A stretch of 64,000 nt of DNA, taken from the NCBI GenBank assembly GCA_963783145.1, contig CAWAMM010000001.1:434001-498000 (forward strand), in the 5' to 3' direction. The DNA is from DATGKG01 sp963783145 (GTDB taxonomy: Bacteria; Desulfobacterota; Binatia; Binatales; Binataceae). This document shows, one piece after another, positions 33,215 to 41,086 of this stretch. The notes beneath the pieces are model-generated. The model saw only the letters and a program-made list of their open reading frames with translations, had not been told where the DNA came from and made no database searches. A program made the position numbers and the translations under genes. The number at the start of each line of letters is the position of its first letter. The stretch's first letter is position 1.

Positions 33215-33358
33215 TGTCTTCTTGATCTTCCCTTGGTGAACGAGAGGGCCGCTGCGGCCCGCATCTGCTGGCCTGATCTTCCGGCCACGATTACTTGATC
33301 ATGCGCCTACCGAGCGCACACCACTTGTCCTACCTTGGTGTCTTGGTGTTTTGTCTGG
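33215..33358 (-). repeat. Right arm of palindromic element 1
   Basis: Inverted copy of the left arm, ending outside in CTTGGTGTTTTGTCTGG. It shares with its partner features absent from the other elements (inner AAGAAGACA, ATCGTGGC), suggesting that the two arms are homogenised together or were copied together. Confidence 0.85.
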
Positions 33359-33364
33359 CCTCTT

Positions 33365-33886
33365 CTACGAATCCAGCAAGTCGCGCGCACGATAGAGGCC
33401 GGCAATCGTCTTCGCATCGATGATCTCGCCGTTGCGGACCATCTTCATCGCATCAGCGAAAGGCATTTTCTGCACCCGAATCACCTCGTCGAGGTCCGGC
33501 GTTCCAGTCGCCGCGCCAAGGTCACGCGCGAGGTACAGATCGATGCGCTCATCGCAAAAACTCGGGATGGTTACGATGGTGCCGAGACGGTCCCATCGCC
33601 GCGCCGATAGTCCCGCTTCTTCGGCCAACTCGCGATTCGCGCATTGAAGCGGCGTTTCACCCGCGTTGCGGCATCCCGCGGGGATCTCCCACAAATAGCC
33701 GCCGACCGCATGCCGATACTGATGCAACATCGCGATTTGCCCGCTCTCGTCGAGCGCGACAATCGCTGCCGCCCCCGGATGGCGAATCACCGCGAGATCG
33801 ATTTCGACCCCATTGGGAAGCGAGGCGTGCTCGATCCCGAGATCCACCACGCCCAGTTTCAATACTTGCCGCCGATTGGATTCCAT
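33365..33886 (-). CDS. Nudix hydrolase (ADP-ribose pyrophosphatase-like)
   Basis: A 173-residue protein with a full Nudix box, GCRNAGETPLQCANREL continuing AEEAGL, matching GX5EX7REUXEEXGU. HQYRHAVGGYLWEIPAG just before it is the ADP-ribose/nucleoside-diphosphate-sugar branch signature. It would cleave ADP-ribose or a similar diphosphate with Mg2+ in the cytoplasm. It diverges from the DsbA-family gene with 23 bases between starts. Palindromic element 1 ends six bases past its stop codon. Confidence 0.9.
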   Translation of the reverse strand: MESNRRQVLKLGVVDLGIEHASLPNGVEIDLAVIRHPGAAAIVALDESGQIAMLHQYRHAVGGYLWEIPAGCRNAGETPLQCANRELAEEAGLSARRWDRLGTIVTIPSFCDERIDLYLARDLGAATGTPDLDEVIRVQKMPFADAMKMVRNGEIIDAKTIAGLYRARDLLDS

Positions 33887-33909
33887 CCATTCAAAGATGC
33901 CAGAATTCG

Positions 33910-34521
33910 ATGCCGATGGAACGCGTCATCATACCGATCTATTTCGATTACGCCTCTACGCTGTGCTACATCGCATGGCGCGTCGTGAGCGAGCTCGAAA
34001 GTGAACTCGGCTTCCAATCGCTGTGGAAGGGCGTTCCGATTTCGATCCGCGATTTCAAGGCCCGGGCCGGCAACCAACTTGGCCCCCGGGAATATCAGAA
34101 AGTGATTATGGTGGCGGCCGAAACCGGCATCCGCGTCGCGCCGCCGAAGACCTGGATCAATTCCGATGCGGCGCTGATGGGCGCCGAGCTCGCGCGCGAG
34201 GCCAGCGTCTTCTCCGCCTATCATGCGGCGGTTTTTCGCGGCGCATTCGATGAGGGCCTCGACATCGCTAGTCGCCATGTGCTCGCTGACATCGCGCATC
34301 GAGCTGGGATGGATCGTGCTCGCTTCCTGGCCGATCTGGAAAGCGAGCGGATGGCGTCGCGGATCTCCGACAACAAGCGCGAGGCCGACGGGCAATCCGC
34401 GCTCGGCTATCCGACCTTCATCCTTGGCGAATTTCCGCTGATCGGAATTCAGCCCAAGGAGACGATGCGGCTGATCTTCGCGCGCTACATGCGCCAGCGC
34501 GAAGAAAATCCGGGCAATTAG
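33910..34521 (+). CDS. DsbA/2-hydroxychromene-2-carboxylate isomerase-like protein
   Basis: A 203-residue thioredoxin-superfamily protein with a helical insertion. It begins MERVIIPIYFDYASTLCYIAWRVVSEL, where YFDYxSxxCY replaces the CxxC active site, as in the GST-kappa/HCCA-isomerase branch; the late GYPTFILGEFPLIGIQP carries the cis-Pro. A glutathione-dependent isomerase or related role is plausible, but no CxxC is present so it is not a dithiol oxidase. ATGs at 33910 and 33916 are both possible. Element 2a begins four bases after its stop. Confidence 0.8.
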   Translation: MPMERVIIPIYFDYASTLCYIAWRVVSELESELGFQSLWKGVPISIRDFKARAGNQLGPREYQKVIMVAAETGIRVAPPKTWINSDAALMGAELAREASVFSAYHAAVFRGAFDEGLDIASRHVLADIAHRAGMDRARFLADLESERMASRISDNKREADGQSALGYPTFILGEFPLIGIQPKETMRLIFARYMRQREENPGN

Positions 34522-34524
34522 GAT

Positions 34525-34732
34525 CCAGACAAAACACCAAGACACCAAGGTAGGATAAGCGACGCTCGATCTGTCGGCGCGGGATCAAGGAATCGAGGCC
34601 TCGGAATCAGCCAGCAGATGCGGGCCGCAGCGGCCCTCCTCGTACACCAAGGGAAGATCAAGAAGAAAAGGTTCGAAGAGGATTCTGGATCGCCGTTGGA
34701 ATCTCTTTCTTCTTGAATCTTCCCTTCTTTCT
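34525..34732. repeat. Palindromic element 2a, truncated
   Basis: A full left arm (34525-34669) begins CCAGACAAAACACCAAGACA and contains GGGCCGCAGCGGCCC. A 31-base loop (GATTCTGGATCGCCGTTGG...) follows, then only the inner 20 or so bases of the opposite arm (TTTCTTCTTGAATCTTCCC) plus a remnant of its outer flank (TTCTTTCTTCA). About 120 bases of the right arm are deleted. No cargo gene. Confidence 0.75.
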
Positions 34733-34757
34733 TCACCGCGACATGAAGATCGGAAGC
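34733..34757 (-). pseudogene. Possible remnant of the 3' end of a uspA-like gene
   Basis: On the minus strand the sequence reads PIFMSR then TGA, against PVFMSR and TGA at the end of the intact uspA-like gene at 35114. About 24 of 30 aligned bases agree, and in both places the stop lies just outside an element arm. This suggests that an element plus adjacent usp tail was once duplicated and the gene body lost. The match is short and could be chance. Confidence 0.4.
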
Positions 34758-34760
34758 AAA

Positions 34761-35098
34761 CCGGACTAAACACTAAGACACCATGGTAGGAAAAGTGGCA
34801 CCCGGTTTGTAGGCGCACGATCAAGGGTCCGTGCCCGAAAGAATCAGCCGGCAGATGCGGGCCGCAGCGGCCCTCTTCGTACGCCAAGTTGGGATCAAGG
34901 AGAGAATTTCAAACCGGGACCGTTAACCGGACCGGTGTCCAGTTTGGAAATCTTTTCTTCTTGATCTTCCCTTGGTGTACGAGAAGGGCCGCTGCGGCCC
35001 GCATCTGATGGTCTGCTCTTCAGGCCGCGATTCCTTGATCCTGCGCCTACCGATCGCACACCACTTATCCTACCTTGGTGTCTTGGTGTTTCGTCTGG
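34761..35098. repeat. Palindromic element 2b (no cargo)
   Basis: The left arm (34761 to about 34902) is more degenerate (CCGGACTAAACACTAAGACA), the right arm (about 34950-35098) is close to consensus and ends GGTGTTTCGTCTGG. The 47-base loop is itself palindromic (ATTTCAAAC...GTTTGGAAAT). Both arms keep GGGCCGCAGCGGCCC. It lies between convergent genes, 15 bases from the uspA-like stop. Confidence 0.8.
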
Positions 35099-35113
35099 AC
35101 TCTTCTCTTCTCC

Positions 35114-35950
35114 TCAGCGTGACATGAAGACCGGGCAGGTCGAATTCCTCAGCACATACTCCGTCGTCGATCCCAGCACCATTTCGATGATCCGGCTGTG
35201 CCCGTATGCGCCGATGAACAGGCAATCCGCGTCGCGCTCCTTGATGAATTTGATGATCTCCTCGTTGGCGTGACCCGACAGCAGATGAAATTCCGCGCGC
35301 GGAGTGAAATGCTCGAAGTACTTGCGCGCCTCCTCGAGGGTGCGCTCGCTCAGCTTGGGATCACGACCGACGGTGATGACCAGCAGCGGAATCCCGAAGC
35401 CCGCGGAAAAATCTGCCGCCGCACGCATCGCCCGCGAGGCCCGCTCGCTGCCGTCATAGGCGAGGATCGGACGCTTCATCTCCCGAAAATTCTGCGGCGA
35501 TATAAACAGCGGACGTGGACATTTGCGCGCCACGCTTTCGGCGGTCGAGCCGAGCAACCCGGTCGAGAATCGCTCATTGACCCCGCGATGCCCGATCATC
35601 ACCAGATCCGCGGACTTGGCCCGATCGCAGATTTGGTTCGCCACGATGCCCATGTCCAGCATGGTTTCCACCGGCACCCCCTCGCGCTTGGCGGTCTCGG
35701 CGAATGCTTCGAGCACGGCTTTTCCCCGCTGCGTCAGCACCTCGCGCATCTTGGAGGAGAAATCCATGTATGGTTCAAGTCCGAGCGATCCTGAGATATC
35801 ATGGAAGAACGAACCTTCGATCGAAACGATGTCGACCACGTGAAGGCCGATCAATGCGGCGTCGAGCTTGCGCGCGATGTAGAATGCGTACGCCTGCGCG
35901 TTGCGGGAGTGTTCCGAGCTATCGATGCCGACCAGGATTTTCTTTATCAT
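35114..35950 (-). CDS. Tandem universal stress protein
   Basis: A 278-residue protein with two UspA domains. Domain 1 begins ILVGIDSSEHSRNAQAYAF and ends in MIGHRGVNERFSTGLLGSTAESVARKCPRPLFI; domain 2 begins PILAYDGSERASRAMRAAADF and ends in FIGAYGHSRIIEMVLGSTTEYVLRNSTCPVF. Both carry the G-x2-G-x9-G(S/T) nucleotide-binding pattern, so ATP binding is likely. It would act in the cytoplasm under stress or growth arrest. A short hypothetical gene and a fur-like gene lie upstream in the opposite direction. Confidence 0.9.
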   Translation of the reverse strand: MIKKILVGIDSSEHSRNAQAYAFYIARKLDAALIGLHVVDIVSIEGSFFHDISGSLGLEPYMDFSSKMREVLTQRGKAVLEAFAETAKREGVPVETMLDMGIVANQICDRAKSADLVMIGHRGVNERFSTGLLGSTAESVARKCPRPLFISPQNFREMKRPILAYDGSERASRAMRAAADFSAGFGIPLLVITVGRDPKLSERTLEEARKYFEHFTPRAEFHLLSGHANEEIIKFIKERDADCLFIGAYGHSRIIEMVLGSTTEYVLRNSTCPVFMSR

Positions 35951-36037
35951 CGGCTGCCCCGTGTGCGACCTGTGAAAGTTGCCGATACCATGGCGGTGGG
36001 GCGAGGCTCAAGAGGAAGGGGGAGAGGGTTAGCTGAG

Positions 36038-36328
36038 ATGAGTGAGCAAAGCGGTTCACGTACCGAACGCGTCCTCGATGAACTGATCGATGCGGCCGAG
36101 CGAGTCGGCCTCAAGGTGCGCCGGGAACGCATCATGCGCGAGGTCGGCTATCGCGCGCGCGGCGGGGTTTGCCGGCTGCGCGACAACGACATGGTGATCA
36201 TAGATCGCGATCAGCCGCCTCATGAACAGCTCGAAATCGTGGCCGAGGCCTTGAAGGGCCGCGACCTCGAAGCGGTGTATCTTTCACCGGCCGCGCGCAA
36301 AATCCTGCAAGTAGGTCCGACCGGGTAG
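36038..36328 (+). CDS. Small conserved-looking protein preceding fur
   Basis: A 96-residue protein: an amphipathic helix (RTERVLDELIDAAERVGLKVRRERIM) followed by YRARGGVCRLRDNDMVIIDRDQPPHEQLEIVAEAL and a short C-terminal helix. It contains no metal motif. It is six bases upstream of the fur-like gene on the same strand, so they are probably co-transcribed. I do not recognise a characterised family. The ATG at 36038 follows AGAGGG by about ten bases; the frame stays open upstream through the divergent uspA-like gene. Confidence 0.65.
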   Translation: MSEQSGSRTERVLDELIDAAERVGLKVRRERIMREVGYRARGGVCRLRDNDMVIIDRDQPPHEQLEIVAEALKGRDLEAVYLSPAARKILQVGPTG

Positions 36329-36334
36329 GCCGCC

Positions 36335-36838
36335 ATGCCGCGTACCGAGGAGATCCAGGCGCCCAAGCGCACCGTCGTCGATCGTAAGACGCACGTCGAC
36401 GCCGATCACCAGATGGAGCTTTTTCATTCGCGCCTGAAGGATCGCGGCCTCAAATCCACCGGCCAGCGCGATGATATCGCGCGGGTGTTTTTCAACCTTG
36501 GCCAGCACATCGGCGCCGAGCGCCTGTATGCCGAAGTAAAGAAGATCAATCCGCACGTCGGTTATGCGACGATTTACCGGACTCTGCGCCTGCTCAAGGA
36601 ATGCGAGCTGGTGTCAGAGCGTCACTTCGACGATGGTCAGGCGCGCTACGAGGTGGTCAGCGACAAGCATCACGACCACTTCATCTGCGAGCGATGCGGC
36701 AAGATCATTGAGTTCGAAAATGAAGGCCTCGAGCGGCTGCAGGAAACCGTCGCGCGCGAGCTCAAGGTGATGCTGACTCGCCACAAGATGGAACTATACG
36801 GCATCTGCGCCGAATGCCTTGCGAGCGGCGGCTCGTAG
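36335..36838 (+). CDS. Fur-family transcriptional regulator
   Basis: A 167-residue regulator. The winged-helix half (residues 25-110) has LKSTGQRDDIARVFFNLGQHIGAERLYAEVKK and VGYATIYRTLRLLKECELVSE, the Fur recognition helix. The dimerisation half contains HHDHFICERCGKIIEFENE and a late CAEC pair, together giving two CxxC motifs for a structural zinc, as in PerR and Fur. It would sense iron, zinc or peroxide and repress uptake or defence genes. The metal specificity cannot be told. Element 3 begins 12 bases after its stop. Confidence 0.9.
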   Translation: MPRTEEIQAPKRTVVDRKTHVDADHQMELFHSRLKDRGLKSTGQRDDIARVFFNLGQHIGAERLYAEVKKINPHVGYATIYRTLRLLKECELVSERHFDDGQARYEVVSDKHHDHFICERCGKIIEFENEGLERLQETVARELKVMLTRHKMELYGICAECLASGGS

Positions 36839-36850
36839 GCGGGAAAGAAT

Positions 36851-37175
36851 CCAGACAAAACACCAAGACACCAAGGTAGGATCAGTGGCGCTCATTCGTT
36901 AGGCGCAGGATCAAGACATCGAGGCCTCGGAATCTGGATCACAGATGCGGGCCGCAGCGGCCCTCTTCGAATTAATAAGGGAAGATCAAGAAGAAGGAGA
37001 TTTCAACGGCGAATCCGTAATCCCTTCAATCTTTTCTTCTTGATCTTCCCTTGGTGTACGAGGAGGGCCGCTGCGGCCCGCATCTGATGTCTGGATTCTC
37101 GCCGCGATTCCTTGATCATGCGCCTAACTACCAAGCACTACTTATCCTACCTTGGTGTCTTGGTGTTTTGTCTGG
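36851..37175. repeat. Palindromic element 3 (no cargo)
   Basis: Left arm 36851-36996, 34-base loop, right arm 37031-37175. Outer ends are CCAGACAAAACACCAAGACA and its inverse; both arms keep GGGCCGCAGCGGCCC and AAGATCAAGAAGAA. The loop (AACGGCGAATCCGTAATCC) matches that of element 2a in the other orientation. It fills the gap between the convergent fur-like and tatD genes, 12 bases from one stop and 11 from the other. Confidence 0.85.
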
Positions 37176-37186
37176 CTCTTCTCCGA

Positions 37187-37966
37187 TTACGCGAGCCGGA
37201 ACAGGCGTCGCGCGTTTTCCGAGGTGATCGTCGCGAGCTCATCCGCTTCGACTCCCCTTAGCTTCGCCAGCACTTCCAGCGTGCGGCGCACGTACGCCGG
37301 CTCATTGCGTTTCCCCCGATAGGGCTCGGGCGCGAGATAGGGCGCGTCAGTTTCGACCATCACGCGATCGTCAGGCACCGTCGGCGCGGCAGCCTGAATC
37401 TCGCGCGCGTTGCGAAACGTCACGATCCCGGAAAATGAGATATGAAACCCCAGCGCGACGAACTCCCGCGCCGCGTCGAGGTTGCCGGTAAAGCAGTGAA
37501 TTACTCCGCCGCGCGCCGGCATCCCGACCTCGCGCACGATCGTTGAGAGGCGTGCCTCGGCATCGCGACAATGGATCGAGATCGGCAAGTCGAGTTCCAT
37601 CGCAAGTTCGAGATGTCGTCGAAGCGCGTCCTCCTGCGCCTCCACCGGCGAATGCATGTAATGGAAATCGAGGCCGCTTTCTCCGATGGCGACGACTTTC
37701 TTCGACTCAGCGAGGTCGCGCAGAGCGTCGATCCGTTCGGCGTCGCAATCTTTCGCATCATGCGGATGTACTCCGATGGCCGCATAAATATGGGCATGCT
37801 GCTCCGCGATCTCGATGGTGCGCCGATCGGTCTCGATGGAGCCAATCGCGCCTACTGAAACGATCGCGCCGATGCCGGCCTCCTTTGCGCGAACGAGAAC
37901 CGCGTCGAGGTCCGCGTACAGCTTCGGGTCGGCCAGATGACAGTGCGTATCGACTACAGGCTGCAT
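37187..37966 (-). CDS. tatD: TatD-family metal-dependent deoxyribonuclease
   Basis: A 259-residue TIM-barrel hydrolase beginning VVDTHCHLADPKLYADLD, with the HxH pair at residues 8 and 10. AIGESGLDFHYMHSP supplies the metal-bridging Glu, PISIHCRDAEA and GVIHCFTGN further His, and MVETDAPYLAPEPYRGKRNEPAY the catalytic Asp. TatD enzymes are 3'-5' DNA exonucleases involved in DNA repair and degradation. The metG gene lies upstream on the same strand beyond one opposite-strand gene, echoing the metG-tatD linkage known in other bacteria. Confidence 0.9.
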   Translation of the reverse strand: MQPVVDTHCHLADPKLYADLDAVLVRAKEAGIGAIVSVGAIGSIETDRRTIEIAEQHAHIYAAIGVHPHDAKDCDAERIDALRDLAESKKVVAIGESGLDFHYMHSPVEAQEDALRRHLELAMELDLPISIHCRDAEARLSTIVREVGMPARGGVIHCFTGNLDAAREFVALGFHISFSGIVTFRNAREIQAAAPTVPDDRVMVETDAPYLAPEPYRGKRNEPAYVRRTLEVLAKLRGVEADELATITSENARRLFRLA

Positions 37967-38008
37967 AATTTACATACAATAACGTAGCGTTTCCTTGAAC
38001 CAGACAAT

Positions 38009-38665
38009 TTGTTACAACGAACTCAATCGGAGGCCGAACTGGCAAAGCGACTACATAGCGTTCCTCCCGCGAAACGGCAAGCCGAGGAGGACGAAGCCCG
38101 TCTCATCGATGAAGAGGCGCTTGCCGGTCCCGATGGTCCCCCACCGCGCAAGCTGACGCCCGAATGGGTCGCGGTGAATCTGATGGATATAACAGCGCAT
38201 CTGATGGCCGCCATCGACAAGGCCGCGGGTCCGCTCGACCGCCTCGCCGATGCCGCCGAAGATGCGACCGCACACGTCGCGCATGCGAGTCGATTTTTCC
38301 GCCGTCCGATGACGATCGCCGCGATGCTCCTGATTCTGGCAGCGATGTTCCTCGGTACCTATGAGCTGGCGACCCATCGGCATTCCTATGCATCGCAATC
38401 TTATGACTCGGTCGATTCTGACCCGACCCACCTCCGGCTTGGCGGCGTTTCGTATCCGCTTGATCGAACCGCATTCGAAGCGCGACTGATGAAGGCGCAA
38501 CCGGAGGCGATCCGCAAATACTTTGTCGAAATCGGCGGACGTAAATTTCCGGTCAAGCAGGCCGTCAGCGTCGGCGTCGGTGCGCCGCGCGCAAGTTTCG
38601 GCACCGAGGCCGCCATCCACGCACTCACCAAGCTTGGGTACAAGACGCAGGAAACCAGCGACTAG
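38009..38665 (+). CDS. Single-pass membrane protein of unknown function
   Basis: A protein of up to 218 residues. Residues 1-95 are charged and helical (AKRQAEEDEARLIDEEA; AAIDKAAGPLDRLADAAEDATAHV), then comes one membrane helix (MTIAAMLLILAAMFLGTYELA, about residues 100-120) and a compact C-terminal domain of about 95 residues. No family is recognised. The start is doubtful: TTG at 38009 lacks a ribosome-binding site, while a CTG at 38039 follows GGAGG by five bases. It lies antisense between tatD and metG, and its 3' end overlaps metG by four bases. Confidence 0.6.
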   Translation: MLQRTQSEAELAKRLHSVPPAKRQAEEDEARLIDEEALAGPDGPPPRKLTPEWVAVNLMDITAHLMAAIDKAAGPLDRLADAAEDATAHVAHASRFFRRPMTIAAMLLILAAMFLGTYELATHRHSYASQSYDSVDSDPTHLRLGGVSYPLDRTAFEARLMKAQPEAIRKYFVEIGGRKFPVKQAVSVGVGAPRASFGTEAAIHALTKLGYKTQETSD

Positions 38666-40200
38666 CTCTTCGGTTTGTCGATGCGCGGGAACAGCGGGAT
38701 AGGCGGCTTCACGCGATGCCCCGGCTTGAGGCCCTCGCCATAGGGCGCGCGCAGAGTCTTCTCATCGACGTTCAGCAAATCCACCAGCTTGGCGGACATC
38801 GTCGGCAGAAAGGGTTCGAGGAGATCGGCAGCGACGCGCAACGCTTCGAGCAGGTTTGCGAGGATCTGCTCGACCCGCGGCATCGCGGCAGGGTCCTTCG
38901 CCATTTTGAACGGCTCGGTGATGACGATGTACTTGTTGGCGACATCGAGGGCCACCTGGATCGCATCAAGCGCGCGGTTGAACTGCAGCGCCTCGATTTG
39001 TGCCCCAACGCTGGCGGGTACTTCCTCGAACGCGTGGACTACTTCGCCATCGATTTCATCGCGCACGCCCGGCGCGACTTTCACCTCGCCGCCGCAGTAG
39101 CTTTGCGCCATCCGCAGCACCCGGCTCGCGAGGTTGCCTAAATTGTTCGCGAGATCGGAGTTGTAGCGCTCGATGAGCCGGTCGTCGCTGAAATCGACGT
39201 CGAGGCCGTAGACGATCTCGCGCATCTCGAAGTAGCGCAGCACGTCGGTGCCGTACTTGCGCTCATATTCCATCGGGTCAGGGATGTTGCCCGAGCTCTT
39301 CGACATCTTCGAGCCGCCGAAGTTCAACCAGCCGTGGACGTTGAGGTGGCGATATACCGGCAGACCCGCAGTCATCAGCATCGCGGGCCAATAAACGATG
39401 TGCGTTTTCAGGATATCCTTGCCGATGAAGTGCTCGGTGATCGGCAAAATTTCTTTCAGCGCTGCGTCATCGGTGTGCGGCAACTTGCTGAGGTAGGCCC
39501 AGAACGCATCGTACCAAACGTAGGTCACATACTTGTCGTCGAAAGGCAGCTCGATTCCCCAATCCAGGCGCGCCTTTGGACGCGAGATGCAAAGATCCTC
39601 GAGCGGTTCGGCAAGCATGTTGAGCGCCTCGTTGCGATAGCGCTCCGGCCGAATCAGATCGGTCGTGCTGACCAGCTCGATGACCTTTGCGCGATACTTT
39701 TCCAGTTGCAGAAAGTAATTGCCTTCCTTAATCAGCTCGGTCGGCGTGTTGTGAGTAGGGCAAATGTTTCCGGGCAGCAGCTCCTTTTCGGTGTAGAACC
39801 GCTCGCACCCGACGCAGTAAAGGCCCTGATAGTCCTGATAGGTGATGGCACCCTGATCGAACGCGCGCTGCAGCATCGCTTGCACAAACTTCTGATGCTT
39901 CTCGTCGGTGGTGCGCACGAAATAGTCGTAGCTGATGTTGAGAAGATCGAAGCCGTCGCGAAAAACCTCGGCGATGCGATCCACGAATTCCTTCGGCTTC
40001 AGCCCCGCGGCGATCGCGGCGCGATAATTTTTGTCGCCATGCTCATCGGTGCCGGTGACGAAGGTGACGTTGTGCTTGCCGAGCTTGCGCCGATAGTGGC
40101 GCGCGAAAACATCGGCGGCGAACGCTTCCGACGCGTGGCCGACGTGCGGCCGCCCATTGCTATAGAAGATCGCGGTGGTGAGATGTACTCGTTCGGACAT
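38662..40200 (-). CDS. metG: Methionyl-tRNA synthetase
   Basis: A 512-residue class I aminoacyl-tRNA synthetase that charges initiator and elongator tRNA-Met. The N-terminal TTAIFYSNGRPHVGHASEA carries the HIGH-type motif; the zinc-knuckle region has CVGCERF and CPTHNT; GGSKMSKSSGNIPDP is the KMSKS loop. The anticodon-binding helical domain follows (residues 370-500). There is no C-terminal EMAP/Trbp111 domain, so it is the short form. ricT, holB and tmk lie upstream on the same strand. Confidence 0.95.
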   Translation of the reverse strand: MSERVHLTTAIFYSNGRPHVGHASEAFAADVFARHYRRKLGKHNVTFVTGTDEHGDKNYRAAIAAGLKPKEFVDRIAEVFRDGFDLLNISYDYFVRTTDEKHQKFVQAMLQRAFDQGAITYQDYQGLYCVGCERFYTEKELLPGNICPTHNTPTELIKEGNYFLQLEKYRAKVIELVSTTDLIRPERYRNEALNMLAEPLEDLCISRPKARLDWGIELPFDDKYVTYVWYDAFWAYLSKLPHTDDAALKEILPITEHFIGKDILKTHIVYWPAMLMTAGLPVYRHLNVHGWLNFGGSKMSKSSGNIPDPMEYERKYGTDVLRYFEMREIVYGLDVDFSDDRLIERYNSDLANNLGNLASRVLRMAQSYCGGEVKVAPGVRDEIDGEVVHAFEEVPASVGAQIEALQFNRALDAIQVALDVANKYIVITEPFKMAKDPAAMPRVEQILANLLEALRVAADLLEPFLPTMSAKLVDLLNVDEKTLRAPYGEGLKPGHRVKPPIPLFPRIDKPKS

Positions 40201-40218
40201 GGTTCCTGAACTGCGAAA

Positions 40219-41085
40219 CTAATTCGGGCGCGATTGCTCGGGCGGCCGATTCGAGACCAGGTCCTCGCGCGTCGCCTCGACCACGCCGCCATCCTCTTCG
40301 CGCTGAATCAACACGGTCTGGGTAAAAATGTTTTGCCTGATGACCTTACCGTCGCCCTTCACCGATTCCACGCGCTTGCCGAGCGCTGGAAGTCCCCGTT
40401 TCAGCTCGACATAGGTCGCGTACTCGTAGCGCAGGCAGCACTTCAGCCGCCCGCACATTCCCGCGAGCCGCGACGGATTGAGCGCCAGCCCCTGCTCGCG
40501 CGCCATCTTCACCGTGACCGCCTCGAAATCGCGCAGCCACGAGGAGCAGCATAGCTCGCGCCCGCACGGACCGAGTCCGCCGGTCACTTTGGTTTCGTCG
40601 CGCGCGCCGATCTGCTTCATCTCGACGCGGACCCGCAGCGTGTTCGCGAGGTCGCGCACCAGGTCGCGAAAGTCGACACGGTTGTCAGCTATGAAATAAA
40701 AGACCGCTTTGCGCCCGTCGAAGGCGAAATCGACGTTGACCAGCTTCATCGCCATCCCGCGCTCGTGGATGCGCTCGATGCAGAGCCGCCGCGCACGCGC
40801 CTCGCGTCCGAGGTTTTCCTCCTCGGTACGTAGGTCCTGGGCGTCGACGATCCGGATGACCGGCTTGAGGATCGACAAATCCAGCGTGTGCGCAGGCTCA
40901 TGCGGTTCGAGCTCGACGGTGCCGACGCGCACACCGCCGTCGCTATCGACCAGCACGCGATCGCCGCGCCGCATCGCTAGATCGCCGGCGAGATAGTTAA
41001 ACAGATGCCCGGTCTGCTGCAGGCTGATCGCCACGATGCGTGGCGAATCGTCGCCGTTTTGAAATGAGTCTGTGTCGATTGCCAA
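40219..41085 (-). CDS. ricT: PSP1-domain protein, RicT/YaaT family
   Basis: A 288-residue protein with the PSP1 domain. Its Cys-rich signature TGGLGPCGRELCCSSW and MCGRLKCCLRYEY matches RicT (YaaT), which in Bacillus forms the iron-sulfur Y-complex affecting RNA processing, sporulation and competence. Here the organism is Gram-negative, so the role would be in mRNA maturation or protein assembly. It starts one base after the holB stop, tightly coupled, and metG follows 18 bases on, the ricT-holB-tmk-metG neighbourhood also seen in Firmicutes. Confidence 0.9.
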   Translation of the reverse strand: MAIDTDSFQNGDDSPRIVAISLQQTGHLFNYLAGDLAMRRGDRVLVDSDGGVRVGTVELEPHEPAHTLDLSILKPVIRIVDAQDLRTEEENLGREARARRLCIERIHERGMAMKLVNVDFAFDGRKAVFYFIADNRVDFRDLVRDLANTLRVRVEMKQIGARDETKVTGGLGPCGRELCCSSWLRDFEAVTVKMAREQGLALNPSRLAGMCGRLKCCLRYEYATYVELKRGLPALGKRVESVKGDGKVIRQNIFTQTVLIQREEDGGVVEATREDLVSNRPPEQSRPN

Positions 41086-41086
41086 G

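Larger units (their letters stand above)
32617..33358. mobile_element. Palindromic element 1 carrying a GxxExxY gene
   Basis: Two inverted arms of 144 bp (32617-32760 and 33215-33358, roughly 88% identical by eye) enclose a 454-bp centre with one gene. Both ends read CCAGACAAAACACCAAGACA (inverted on the right); the inner ends read AAGATCAAGAAGACA. Each arm contains the invariant GGGCCGCAGCGGCCC. The element lies between the convergent ADC-like and Nudix genes, its right end six bases from the Nudix stop. There is no transposase. Related elements without the gene occur at 34.5-35.1 and 36.9-37.2 kb. Confidence 0.8.

Noticed and set aside
32617..37175. CRISPR array
   Set aside because: The repeats are long, inverted, few and unevenly spaced between genes.
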